Positions 36,630-50,156 of a stretch of DNA of 64,000 nucleotides are shown here, piece by piece (position 1 is the first letter of the stretch; each line of letters starts with the position of its first letter). A model generated the notes under the pieces. The model saw nothing but the letters and a program-made list of their open reading frames with translations, was not told the origin of the DNA and ran no database searches. The translations under genes were made by a program, and so were the position numbers. Source of the DNA: Leucaena leucocephala (Eukaryota > Streptophyta > Magnoliopsida > Fabales > Fabaceae); assembly GCA_037074615.1 (NCBI GenBank), contig CM073558.1, forward strand, positions 13,330,001-13,394,000, given 5' to 3'.

Positions 36630-39600
36630 TGTCATATCCTAATTTTTAATATCTGTATAATACTGATAGAGAAAAGAGGTTTGGAAAGGATTATGACAAC
36701 AGTAAGAAGAAATAATAGAGGTTAAATGAGTCTTAAAGGAAGAAAGGGACCTAAACAAAAATTAGAAAAGGTTGAAGGCAAAAAATGAAAGTAGAAACAA
36801 AAGTTGGGCCAAAAGTTGTAATTTCCAAAAGTTAAGGGACTTGATGGAATTAAGTAAAAAGGTTAAGGCCAAAATTATAATTATAGAAAGATCAGTATGA
36901 AAAGGGTTAAAACTGACTGGAAGTATTTTAGTCCCATATTCCATCAGTAAATAGAGGAAGTTACACTGGTTAATCTAGCATGATAAAGAAATTTTATTTG
37001 GGCTCTAGGTAGCAGATATTTATTTACTAGTCTGAAAGTTATCTAAACTTTTATCAGATTTCATGGAATTCAGATATAAGTGGGGGAATTACAGGAAAGT
37101 GTGCCCTACAGTGTCAAATGTCATGGATCTGATAGAACCCCGGAAGAAGTTCTGTATAAAAAGTTATCCCCATATTAGTGAATTTTGATGGGAGTTTAAT
37201 AACACCTATGATCGATAATAGAACTTATCGGTATATAAGCCTGGATAGAATGAGATCAGATGACCTCATATATAGGCCCATGATAATTCCAAGGAGGGCC
37301 TAAAACCCAGGGTACTAGTCTATCAGTAGAAGGGGCTAGTGTCTAGAAAAAGTGAGAAATTATGAAAATGTCCTTATGTAGCTAGATTGAACTAGAGATG
37401 GATGAAGGACATTTTGGTCATCTGGGACAGGCTTAAAATGTGGGATATAGTATAAGTATGATTAGTTAGAGCCAGTATAGGCCCTGAGGCAATACAAAAA
37501 GGGGTGAAAAGACAATTTTACCTTTAGGGTCAGTATAATGCAAGAAACGACACCAAGGCCATTTCAGTCATTTTCCAAGGGATATGTAATTAAGTTGTGG
37601 CCCAGTACAAGAATGTCAATGGTAGGAAGGATCCAGATACTGGATTTAAGGTTAGAAAGCATATTATAAAATCTCAGAAAAATTAGATTGATAAAATAGT
37701 CCAATTTTAGAGGAATCAGACCAAGCCGATGTTGGATTAGATTGTAATTTCTCCAGAAGCTTCCTCCCCATGCACATACCCCCATGAGTTGTTTGTTGTG
37801 ATTTCATGGATGTTGTCATAAATCTCCTTTTTGAAAAAGTTAAATCCAAGATTAAATGTGGGCCTTTAGATTAAATAGTGCACAAAGTAATCTTGGCCAT
37901 TAGTTTTCCATGAAATTTTCTATAAATACCCCCTCAAATCTAGTTCAAAACCATGGCCTCATGAACCTTGGGGAAACTCTTGCAAAATGGAAACTCAAGC
38001 CAAGATAAAGAAGATTCAAGCAACCAAAGTTCAAGCACGCTAGAGATTAAAGGTAATCAATCTATCCTAGCTTATTTTTCTTTGATTTGGGAGCTTGAAC
38101 TTAGGGTTTTCATGGGAGAAAATTTTAGTCTTCTCTAAGGTATTGTGCTGCCCAGAAATGTTAGATGAAAGGGAAAAGAAGAAATTAAAGTTAGAGATGT
38201 ATGATTGAAGCCTAAACAAGCTAATTAAGTGGTTAGTTGTTGAATCAAGTTGATATTCTTAACTTTGCCATGGTTGAACCTATTTGGTATGCACTGTCCA
38301 TGATGGAAGGAAATAGAATTTCAATTATTTAATGCTTCCATTGAATTTATATGATGATTTTGTGTAGGATTGGGAAGGTTTTGAACCTTGGAAACATTGA
38401 AATTCCAAGATTGTAGTTTTTGAAATTCTTCCCTGTTACTATTCACTCGCATGAACAGTAATTGTAATTTCATGATTTTAATGCTTCCAATGGTTTTAAA
38501 ATGAAAAATTGTGTGGGATAAAGTGGAGAAACAAGTATGTGAAGCATTAGAATCAAAATGAGAATTTTTGAAAGAATGTGTTTGATTTTGTACAACTAGC
38601 CATGAAAGAGCTGGAATTTCATGATTCTAAGCTCATAAATGGATCAAAAGATAAAATTGTGTAGGTTAAAGTCAATACATCAATTGGTTCAAGAGCCAAG
38701 TGGATTAGTGAAGATTAGAGAAAGTATGATAATAAATAGTGTAATAAGGTTAGTCTTGAACATGGTTAGAGTTCATGAGTCATAATGAATTATGTGATGA
38801 ATATGAATGTGTTTAGGACCTTGACATATCCAATAAGATGTTGGGAAGTGATTAACATAAAGGCTTCATAGTTAGAAAGCTAGGAAGCAAGTGCAAAAGA
38901 TCAAGACGAAAGCTTAAGTGCAAGGTAGTGAAGTTACCTCTTTATGTGCTTGATGTGGTATGCTTATGTGTTGACATGTATATGATATTTGAATGATGTT
39001 GTGACATGATAAATAATGTTGAATGTATTGTGAATAACATGTTTTCCATGGCCATGCATTTTAGGTAAAAGATATAGCATTATGGCATGTCACTAATCAA
39101 AGAAAGTTTAATGAAATTACATATCATGCATTAGCATCCATCTTGCATATTTAAGTGGTAATGTTTGCTACTAAGATTACCTAGAATCTCACTCTCCCAT
39201 AACCAACCAATCTAGGTCAAGCATGATGGAAAAGGTATACATGGAGAAGAGCTAAAGAATGGAAGTAATTGAGATCTTATTATATGATATGAATTATCTT
39301 TATATGTAAATGCCATGTAAGGTGTCCATTTATGCGATGAAACTATTTGTAATAATTATGGCATATCTGCATGATGTATATGAATATTGAGAAGTTTATT
39401 TGGTGGTTTATAAATGTTGGAATAATTATTGGAATTAAAAGACAAGAAACTGAGATGGTAAAAATGTAAGTCCTGAAGCAGTTTTGTTGTGTCTTCAGTT
39501 TGACCTAGCAAAATGAAGGAATTATTTCACAAAATTTTATGTGTGTAGTACACATCCAGATCTTTAAGTGCATAGGTAAAACTTTTCATTTGGATATGTA

Positions 39601-39960
39601 TAACAACAGAAATAAATTTTCAAAGTAAGGGACCAGAATCAGTCTTCAGAGTTTTTGACCAAATAAACAGTAAATTTTGACAAATACTGTATTAATTGGT
39701 TAATCATTTGGTCTAGAAATTATTTTTTCCTTAAAGTTCAAGATGTTAGCTTTACATAGCATTTTGAACCACATCATTTGAATTTTTCTAGAATTAATTA
39801 TGATTTTTCAAAGTTTATTGCGTAGTCTGGAATACCATATGAACAGTAACCCGAGAAATAGAAAAAATCTAGATCTAGCTAATGAACTTCCCAATGACTT
39901 ATAAGTAGTTCTAAATGCTACTAAGTGGTCCCTAAAACATATAAAAGTAAGGATGTTTCA
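36630..39960 (+). mobile_element. LARD-family solo LTR inserted in Athila-like gag
   Basis: A 3,331-bp plus-strand LTR from TGTCATATCC to GGATGTTTCA. Flanking bases are CATTT (36,625-36,629) and CATTC (39,961-39,965), one mismatch apart, as expected for an aged 5-bp target duplication. The two sides together form one gag reading order. No internal region remains. Confidence 0.9.
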
Positions 39961-40332
39961 CATTCTCCTTAGATCCCCTATCTGATGGTCTTCATTGGCC
40001 ATTTTCTAGAATAATTCCTAACTTGCTTGTGATATCTCTCAAGGATCCATTTGCTGCAGCATTCAAGGAAACCTAATTATGAGGAAGTACACCATCAAAG
40101 AAAATGTCTACTAAATCAGCCTTAGTCATGTTGTGGAGAGGGCGTCGAGCCAACATGTTGAGAAACCTCATCTAATACTCATGTAGAGATTCTCTATCCT
40201 GTTACAGAATATTTGTGATTTCCCTTTTCATTCGAGAGGTCTTAGAAGACGGGAAAAATTGTTCAAGGTATGTTGACTTCAGCTGATCCCATGTAAGAGT
40301 AGATAAATGGGTGGGCAAATTGTATAGCCACT
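39961..40332 (-). pseudogene. Athila-like gag, capsid-region fragment
   Basis: The minus strand reads as retrotransposon gag capsid: LTWDQLKSTYLEQFFPSSKT, then REITNILQQDRESLHEY (a stop replaces a conserved tryptophan codon), RFLNMLARRPLHNM and DIFFDGVLPHN. The pattern W..L...(F/Y)L..(F/Y)FP..K...(K/R)..I....Q...E(S/T)L.E.W.RF is characteristic of gypsy gag. It is bounded at 40,333 by the second LARD element, so the N-terminus lies on the far side of that element, outside the window. Confidence 0.85.
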
Positions 40333-43300
40333 TGTAACATCCTTACTTTTATACGTCTTAGGGATCATTCAGTAGCATTTAGAACCACTTACAAGACCTT
40401 GGAAGTCCATTAGCCAAATCTGGAATTTTACTCTTTCTCGGGTTACTGTTCATATGGTATTCTAGATTACACAATGAACTTCAAAAAATCATAATTAATT
40501 CTACAAAACTCAAAATGAAGTGGTTCAAAAATATACATGAAGATAACATCTTTAAATTTAAGGGAAAAATAATTTCTAGACCAAATGATTAGCCAATTGA
40601 TACAGTTTATTCGTTGAAGTTTACTGTTCATTTGGTCAAAAACTCTGGAAACAGATTCTTGTCCCTTATTTTGGAAAATCATTTCTCTTGATATACACAT
40701 CCAAATGACATTTTCTACCTATTAATTTAAATCTATGGATGTGTGGTACATGCTCATAAAATTTCATGAACTAATTCCTTCATTTACTAGGTCAAACTGA
40801 AGCCACAACACAACTGCTCTAGGACCTACGTTTTTACCATTTCAGTTTCTTTTCTTTCATTTCCAATAATTGTTTCAGCATGCATAAGCCATCAAATAAG
40901 CTTCTTAACATTCATATACATCATGTACATATGCCATAAGTATTACAATAGTTTTATCACATAAATGGACACCTTACATGGCATTTACATACATGGACAA
41001 TTTATAGTATATGCTAAAATCTCAATACTTCACTTCCTTTCTTCCATTCTTTAGCTCTTCTCCATGCATACCTTTTATTCATGCTTGACCTAAATTGGTT
41101 GGTTATGGGAGAGTGAGATTCTAGGGAATCTCAGTAGCAAACATTACCACTTAGATATGCAAGATGGATGCTAATGCATGATATGTAATTTCATTAACTT
41201 TCTTTGATTAGTGACATGCCATCATGCTATCTACTTTTACATAAAGTGCATGGCCATGGAAATATGTTATTCACAATACATTCAGCATCATTTATCACGT
41301 CACAACATCATTCAAATAACATATACATGTCAACACATAAGCATACCACATCAAGCACATAAAGAGGTAAGTTCACTACCTTGCACTTAAGCTTTCCTCT
41401 TGATCTTTAGCATTTGCTCTCTAGCTTTCCAACCAATAAGCCTTTATGTCAATCACCTCCCAACATGTTCTTGGATGTGTCAAGGTCCTAAACACATTCA
41501 TATTCATCACATAATTCATTATGACTCATGAACTCCAACCATGTTCAAGATTAATTTTGTTACACTCTTTATTGTCATAACTTTCCCTAATATTCACTAA
41601 TCCACTTGGCTCTTGAATCAATTGATGTCTTGACTTTACCCTACACAATTTCATATTTTGAACTCATTTATGAGCTTAGAATAATCAAATTCCAGCTCCT
41701 CTATGGCCTGCTATACAGAACTGAACATAAGCATACAATTCTTTCAAAAATTCTCATTTTGATTATAATGCTTCCCATACTTGTTTCTCCACTTTAACCC
41801 ACACAACTTTTCATTTTAAAACCATTGGAAGCATCAAAATCATGAAATTCCAATCACTGTTCATGCGAGTGAACAGTAACTGTAAGGAATCTCAAAGACT
41901 ACAACCTTGAGATTTTAATGTTTCCAAGGTTCAAAACCTCTCCAATCCTACACAAAATCATCATACAAACTGAATGGAAGCATTAAATCATTGAAATTCA
42001 ATTTCCTTCCCTAATTAACAGTGCAGATCGAACAGGCACACCATGGCAAAGTCAAGAATATCAATTTGATTCAACAACCAACCACTTAACTAGCTTGTTT
42101 AAGCTTCAATCATATGGTTCTAACTTTAATTTCTTCTTTCCCCTTTCCTTTAAGGTCTCTGGGCAGCACCACCCCTTAGAGAAAACTCAACTATTATCCC
42201 AACAAAACCCTAAGTTCAAGCTCCCAAATCAAAGGAAAATAAGCTAGGATAGATTGCTTACCTATAATCTCTAGCTTGCTTGAACTTTGGAACCTTGAAT
42301 CTTCTTTGTCTTGGCTTGAGTTTTCATTTTGCAAGAGTTTCCCCAAGGGTCCATGAAGCCACGGTTTGCTGCAGAATGAGGGGGTATTTATAGCCAAAAT
42401 CTAAGAAAAATGAATGGCCAAGATTGATTTGGTTACTATTTGATCTAAAGGCCCACATTTAATCTTGGATTTAACTTTTTCATAAAATAATAATTATGAC
42501 ATCTTGTGGGACCCATCAAGGGACACCTCAAGGGGTTAGATGGCGTGCTTATTGTGTAAGGAAGCTTCTGGAAAAATTTCAGTCCAATCCGGTACCGATC
42601 AGTGCAGTTCATAACAACCAGACTGTGTTCTCTTTCTAATTTTTTATAATATACCAGGATATGTATTCTATCCTGGAAATTAATGTATAGGCTTCTCATA
42701 CCATTGAAAATGTTAGACTGAATATTTATATGCCATCCATCCCTTGGAAAATGACCAAAATACCCTTGGTGTCCTTTTTTGCACTGTTCTAACCCTAAGG
42801 GCATAATTGTCATTTCACCCCTTCTTGTATTGCCTCAGGGCATATATTAACTCTATATAATCATATTTATACTATGTACCACGTTTTTGGCTTATCCAAA
42901 ATGACCTCCATCCATCACTGGTATAGTATGGGCATCCAGGGATATTTTCGTAATTTCGCACTTATCCTGGACTGTTCTGTACTCTGGCCCACTTAACTGT
43001 CTAGTCATCACATTGGGCCTACTATGGCGCCATTTGGGCCTTGGTTTGGGCTCATTGCCTTTATGCTCTTTATGGCACAAATCCTAAGACATCTCCCGAT
43101 CCTATTTATCGGGTATTCTATTTTACCATAAAATCCCGTAAGAATTCTACAGGATTCCTTTTCTGATTCTGTCAATTTGATAAATTCATATATTAAATAT
43201 AAGAATTTACAGTAAAGTTTCATCTGATTCTGAGATATGAAAAATACTGCAATAATTCCTGTTGACTTTAGGAATTTATATCAATTAATTGGGATCTCAA

Positions 43301-43669
43301 ATCAAAATTCTGTGTTGCGTTAAACTGACCGGAATAATTATGTCTATCTACTGGTAAAATTTGAGTCTGATCTGATTCCGGACATTTTTGGCCTGTTTTG
43401 GCTCAACTTTTCCATAATTACATTTGGGTCCCTGACTTTTTACTTAATTATATTTAGGTCCCTAAACTTTTGGAAATTATTACTTTTGGCCCAACATTTA
43501 TTTCTACTTTTACTTTTGGCCTTTAACCTTTTCCAATTTGCATTTAGGTCCTTCTCTTTCTTTAAGACTTATCTAAACTTTATTATCTTGTATGATCTGT
43601 GTCATAATCCTTTCTAAGCCTCTTTCCACTATCAGTACTATACAGATAGGGAAAATTTAGGATATGACA
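40333..43669 (-). mobile_element. LARD-like element 2, 3' LTR
   Basis: A 3,337-bp LTR on the minus strand (TGTCATATCC at 43,669 to TTACA at 40,333). Its first 2.1 kb in plus orientation is nearly identical to the 5' LTR at 48,066-50,156. It contains the same TATA-type box, splice-donor-like site (TATAGGTAAGC on the minus strand near 42,258) and hairpin as the other copies. It inserted into Athila-like gag; the base pairs before it are CCACT. Confidence 0.93.
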
Positions 43670-44766
43670 TTTCTACCCCCTTAAAATAAATTTCGTCCTC
43701 GAAATTTACTCAACATCTCAGTCAATCATTGGGGTATCTATCTCTTAAAATAAACATCTTAGCGGAGTACTTTTCATATCCACAATTCTTCATATCTTTA
43801 CTATGGTCATTCCTCTATTCTGAATTAACTCAATCAAAGTTAAACTCCAGTTAATTCTATTACTTTCTTGCTACGCATCTATCTGCATATGGACTTCTCA
43901 CTATGCTAGACTTGTGAGTAGTGTCCATTCCTTTCATGTCAAACTCCCTCGAATACTGTTATATTCTGGAGCTTCTACCAACTATTCATCATATTTCTTA
44001 GTGCAATCACTTATTGCTCATTTGAGTATCTAGCGGAATTCTCTGAATATCCGCAAACTTTAACTCTCATTCTCATATCATCATACATTCTCATCATCTT
44101 TAAAAACTCATCATAATATAGAGATAGGACTTATATCATTATTCTTTCTTTCATTGCTCTACTGCCAGCAGGAGCATATAAGAGCATATAGGAGCACATA
44201 CTCTAACATGATAATGCCTGGACAACATGCTGCAGGACTACATACCTGCTCACGAATGCAAAGCTCTAACATCAAAGCTCAAGCATTCCTTCTCTTAATA
44301 TGCACAGCTCTAACACTCGGAGCTTGCACAGCTTTATCATATAAATCTTGCACTGCTCTAACATTCAGAGCTTTAGCATATTTTACAAACATAACATAAC
44401 ATAATGCCTGGCACTTTATGCAAGGAGTGAAAGCTCTTATTTTCTCTTTCACATGTAGCTCATCATTCAAACATCTTATCATTTCTAGAACGGAAGCCTC
44501 TCATCTATTTACAAAGCTAGTTATACAGCTGCTTCCTAAGGCATATCTTCTCATTTCGTGTCTTTCATGACATAAAATGGCATATCTGGCCAAATCTGGC
44601 TATATCATAGTTCATCTTTCAAATCCATTTCATTTGGACTTGACATAAGGGTTCTAGTCTCTTACTGTTCATAACCCTTTCTAGCTTTTTATAGCTCTTT
44701 CTATCATTTTACATAACTTTGTGCATATATGCCAATCTCTTATGGCATTCACATTTTTTTTTCATC

Positions 44767-44856
44767 ACTTCCCAGGAGGTCACCCATCATTGGGCTACTC
44801 TTGCCTGAGCACGCTTAACTGAAATATGCAAATAAAAATCTGAAGCACTGGTGCTA
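44767..44856 (-). other. 5S rRNA-like segment inside LARD element 2
   Basis: On the minus strand, AGTTAAGCGTGCTCAGGC (A-box region of plant 5S rRNA), AGAGTAG and ATGATGGGTGACCTCCTGGG plus AAGT (C-box region) follow one another at 5S spacing, covering roughly 5S positions 50-103. A weaker AGCAC..GTGC match to positions about 17-27 precedes them, and an A-run (AAAAAAAAA) follows. This is the better preserved of the two copies. The 5S 3' terminus and much of the 5' half are missing or altered, so it should not make 5S rRNA, but the internal polymerase III control boxes are recognisable. Confidence 0.85.
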
Positions 44857-47800
44857 ACAGGCTCAAATCTTGGTACTCTACTATCTTAGAACTGTCTTAT
44901 GTTATCTCTCTGGGGTCCATCTGGCCTTCTAATCTCTTTTTATCCTCATCTGGATGATCTATTTGTCTTTCATTCTTATTCTTAGTAATCTTATTGTAAG
45001 GATCTCTTTACTCTTATTTGACCCTTTATGACATCTTATGCAATATTCTTATACATCCTTGGGACTTAGGATTAACAACCTTAACTTTGATCCATGAGTT
45101 ACTGTTACGTGTAAGAAGATTCTAAGTTTAGTCCCTAATAGTAATAAGGCTATCTGAAATTAACATCATGGGTACTCTCTCTGTTATGAGTTAACCAACT
45201 TGTGAAGCTTCTATACCTTAACTTTTCCTTGGTATTCGTCCTTCCAAAGACATACTGTACTTATGGCTCATTACTTTCTTGCTCTAGGCTTGGTCTACTG
45301 TGACCCTCGGGATCTACTGCGATCAACCGTAAGCCTTTTAGGATCTAACTACGACCCTGTGAGCCATACTAGGATCTAACTGTAATCCTCCAGAATCTAC
45401 TAGATTCCATTGTATTGTATTCTCATCTCTGGAAGACCTAAACCAACAGACAAAGTTACAAGGTTAGTCACTTCCACATAGTTGTTAACTCCACAGATAA
45501 TTCCCCAAAAATGATCATAGAAGCCAATATTATCTATTAGGACTTGACTCATTTCCTCTATCACTCAGGAACTTCATATACCATTCTCATATTTTATAAC
45601 TTACTAAATCCATTACTGCAGAGAGCTACATAGGCTCTACCATGCATATGTCTATCATCATCCATTTATCTCATCAAAGGGACTTTACTCTATCTGAGTT
45701 ATACTGTCCCATCTCTTGGCTTTATTTTAAAAGCAATCTTACTCTATTGCAAGAGCAATCTAGCTCTATTGCAAAAATATTAACTTATATTACTTAGAAT
45801 TCACTCCTTCTTGGAGCTATATCATTTATACATCTTACCCCTACTGAAGGGATATATCCTGAGTATCATAATCATTTATCATAGCATACTCAACAAGCAT
45901 ATTATGCGAGGAGATGCAATCCTTTAAGCAATCTCTAACATGCGTGTCCTTATATGACAACTGCAAGGAGATACAACTTCTTATCATAACTTATAGCAAC
46001 ATAAGTAATATCATTATTACATACATCTGCTTAAATATCCCTTATCACCTTAATCACTAGGTCTTGATCATTTATTCAGGTACCTAAGTTATTTACTTGT
46101 TTCACTTAGGCTGCCACATCACCCTCTTACTAGGGTATAGGCTCAACCCTTCTTTACTCTTTCTTACATAGGAATAGGGGAGTTACTTCATCTTTAAATC
46201 TATGGCTACCTTACTAGGCCATATTTATTCTATCATATCATCTCTTATTGCCTGTAAGATTTCTATGTCTCTAGCCTGAAGGATTTATGTGTCCTTGGCC
46301 TCACAACAATCCATAACTGAGTCAGCTATTCTCTTTTAGCTAACTGAGAAAAGTTTGGCTCCTATTTTTATGCCATTTGTACTTTTACGTTTCTCCTTAA
46401 TCCTCCTGGATTACTAACAGGCGAGAAAGTATCTCTTATTAAGCCTCAAGGTTCATATGAATGAACTCGATTAAGTATCCATCAAAAGATTTCTCTTCCC
46501 TTAACTCTAACCCCTAACTTCATGCTCACCTTTCTCTAATTGAGAGGAATGCTTCTTTTAAATTTTTTGAGAAAATCTTCTCAACTGAGCGGATAATTCT
46601 CCGTCTCATATGGAGTAACTTCTGTGCCTCTCTGTATCTCTTAACTCTTTATGTCTATCAATCTCAATATACTCTGGACTAGATTGTGATTCTTTTCTGG
46701 TTTGCCTCTAGATCCTGACCAATTCAGGTCACTTGGATCTCATTCATCACTTAACATTACTATTTCTATTCTCTAGGTCAGAGTGTTAGGTTACTATCTC
46801 TTTGTGATGGAATCCCTCTGTATTAGGAACATTAACTTTCTATCTATTATCCATCACAACTTTAACCTTAGGCCATGTATTAGATTATTCTTAAGCAAGT
46901 CTCATTCTAACTTCTCATTTTTCTTTTCCGTAAAGACTAACTGCACAAAGTCTTTCGTACTGTATATCAACTCCTGATGATCAAATGGAGGATCTACTAC
47001 TGAACCTCTTCTTAAATTGATCTTCTGTATCTTAGTGCTTCATACTATTTAACTTGCCTATACTCTGTGCTAAACCTCTAACTGATAGACTTCAGTGAGG
47101 TTGGCATCTTTAGTCTCATGACACTTGACTTACTATCATCTCATACCAATCCTTTAAAGTATATTAGGTTAATGCCCTCTACTGGATGTCTGTTTATCAT
47201 TCCTGCTACAACATTGAGGAACTGTAAATAACTAACTGTTCTTAATCTCTACTTCTGTCCATCCCTTGACCTGGATTGAGCAAGTCATTCTTCACAGATT
47301 TCTTCAGACCAATATGGTTAACACTAACTGTCTTTAACAAAGAAGGCTGGAGTTGACTAGAACCAGGAACATCACACTGATATTTCTTTATAAAGACATA
47401 TATTCCTAGACTTTGGGAATAGACAGGGACTATCATAAACTCTAACTGGATATCTGAATTAGGGGACTGTGGTATCTTACTCATAGTAACTTTATCCTCA
47501 AACTCTAATGGAGGAGGAATAATATCTGGTCTACCCATAATCTAGTACCAGTACTCAGCTTCCTCAGCCATAATTTATCCTCTCATCAGAGGAATAGAAC
47601 TTACATCAGGGTTAGAAGGCACTTCAACAACCTTATACTGTGTAGAATCAGTAGACTCAGCATCATCTAGTGTATACATGGCTTCAGGCTATATCTCTAC
47701 ATGACCTCCAGACTGCAAGTTTGAGTCTACAGAAACATCTATTGGGTATTCTACTGTAGACTTTCCTGACTTATCCCCATACTCTCCGCTGAAGTCTCTT

Positions 47801-48050
47801 CATTGTTTGAGGGATGATCTTCACATATCATTACTCGTCTGGGGTCTCCTTTATTAACTGAAGCCTTTAACTTAACTTTATGGAATCCCATAACTATTTC
47901 TGCAATATTTTCTTAATTAAGCAATACTAACCATCCCATAACATACCCTACCTTAACAAAACGCTTACTACTTAGGGTTAGGGTATGAGAAAAATCTCAT
48001 ATTAGTCCATAAATAATCTATTTAGAGCATTTCTTAAGCCAAAATCCTAT

Positions 48051-48062
48051 GCTCTGATACCA
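48051..48062 (-). other. Primer-binding site of LARD element 2
   Basis: TGGTATCAGAGC on the minus strand, complementary to the 3' end of initiator tRNA-Met, three bases from the 5' LTR. Confidence 0.92.
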
Positions 48063-48065
48063 TAA

Positions 48066-50156
48066 TGTAACATCCTTACTTTTATACGTCTTAGAGACCA
48101 TTTAGTAGCATTTAGAACCACTTACAAGACCTTGGAAGTCCATTAGCCAAATCTGGAATTTTACTCTTTCTCGAGTTACTGTTCATATGGTAATCCAGAT
48201 TACGCAATGAACTTCAAAAAATCATAATTAATTCTACAAAACTCAAAATGAAGTGGTTCAAAAATCAACATGAATATAACATCTTGAAATTTAAGGTAAA
48301 AATAATTTCTAGACCAAATGATTAGCCAATTGATACAGCTTATTCGTTGAAGTTTACTGTTCATTTGGTCAAAAACTCTGGAAACAGATTCTTGTCCCTT
48401 ATTTTGGAAAATCATTTCTCTTGATATACACATCCAAATGACATGTTCTACCTATTAATTTAAATCTCTGGATGTGTGGTACATGCTCATAAAATTTCGT
48501 GAACTAATTCCTTCATTTGCTAGGTCAAACTGAAGCCACAACACAACTGCTCTAGGACCTACGTTTTTACCATTTCAGTTTCTTTTCTTTCATTTCCAAT
48601 AATTGTTTCAGCATGCATAAGCCATCAAATAAGCTTCTTAACATTCATATACATCATGTACATATGCCATAAGTATTACAATAGTTTTATCACATAAATG
48701 GACACCTTACATGGCATTTACATACATGGACAATTTATAGTATATGCTAAAATCTCAATACTTCACTTCCTTTCTTCCATTCTTTAGCTCTTCTCCATGC
48801 ATACCTTTTATTCATGCTTGACCTAAATTGGTTGGTTATGGGAGAGTGAGATTCTAGGGAATCTCAGTAGCAAACATTACCACTTAGATATGCAAGATGG
48901 ATGCTAATGCATGATATGTAATTTCATTAACTTTCTTTGATTAGTGACATGCCATCATGCTATCTACTTTTACATAAAGTGCATGGCCATGGAAATATGT
49001 TATTCACAATACATTCAGCATTATTTATCACGTCACAACATCATTCAAATAACATATACATGTCAACACATAAGCATACCACATCAAGCACATAAAGAGG
49101 TAAGTTCACTACCTTGCACTTAAGCTTTCCTCTTGATCTTTAGCATTTGCTCTCTAGCTTTCCAACCAATAAGCCTTTATGTCAATCACCTCCCAACATG
49201 TTCTTGGATGTGTCAAGGTCCTAAACACATTCATATTCATCACATAATTCATTATGACTCATGAACTCCAACCATATTCAAGATTAATTTTGTTACACTC
49301 TTTATTGTCATAACTTTCCCTAATATTCACTAATCCACTTGGCTCTTGAATCAATTGATGTCTTGACTTTACCCTACACAATTTCATATTTTGAACTCAT
49401 TTATGAGCTTAGAATAATCAAATTCCAGCTCCTCTATGGCCTGCTATACAGAACTGAACATAAGCATACAATTCTTTCAAAAATTCTCATTTTGATTATA
49501 ATGCTTCCCATACTTGTTTCTCCACTTTAACCCACACAACTTTTCATTTTAAAACCATTGGAAGCATCAAAATCATGAAATTCCAATCACTGTTCATGCG
49601 AGTGAACAGTAACTGTAAGGAATCTCAAAGACTACAACCTTGAGATTTTAATGTTTCCAAGGTTCAAAACCTCTCCAATCCTACACAAAATCATCATACA
49701 AACTGAATGGAAGCATTAAATCATTGAAATTCAATTTCCTTCCCTAATTAACAGTGCAGATCGAACAGGCACACCATGGCAAAGTCAAGAATATCAATTT
49801 GATTCAACAACCAACCACTTAACTAGCTTGTTTAAGCTTCAATCATATGGTTCTAACTTTAATTTCTTCTTTCCCCTTTCCTTTAAGGTCTCTGGGCAGC
49901 ACCACCCCTTAGAGAAAACTCAACTATTCTCCCAACAAAACCCTAAGTTCAAGCTCCCAAATCAAAGGAAAATAAGCTAGGATAGATTGCATACCTTTAA
50001 TCTCTAGCTTGCTTGAACTTTGGAACCTTGAATCTTCTTTGTCTTGGCTTGAGTTTTCATTTTGCAAGAGTTTCCCCAAGGGTCCATGAAGCCACGGTTT
50101 GCTGCAGAATGAGGGGGTATTTATAGCCAAAATTCAAGAAAAATGAATGGCCAATA
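48066..50156 (-). mobile_element. LARD-like element 2, 5' LTR (part; interrupted by copia)
   Basis: Nearly identical to 40,333-42,424, with roughly one difference per hundred bases by eye, so element 2 is fairly young. It stops at 50,156, where the Angela-like copia begins; the remaining 1.2 kb should resume to the right of the window. The five bases before the junction are CAATA, the expected left-hand target duplication. Confidence 0.93.

Larger units (their letters stand above)
43670..48065 (-). mobile_element. LARD-like element 2, non-coding internal region
   Basis: About 4.4 kb, collinear with 830-5,306. The 3' edge on the minus strand reads AAATTTCGAGGACGAAATTT followed by ATTTTAAGGGGGTAGAAA, a clean gypsy-type 3' end with PPT. 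The 5' edge has the PBS at 48,051-48,062. No protein domain can be recognised. The longest frame, 98 codons at 47,242-47,538 (minus), has a partly conserved counterpart at 4,470-4,664 but resembles nothing known and is broken in the other copy. Confidence 0.82.

Noticed and set aside
47242..47538. 98-codon frame as a conserved LARD protein
   Set aside because: Its counterpart in the other copy (4,470-4,664) is shorter and frame-broken, with no known domain; two copies are not enough to argue for coding.
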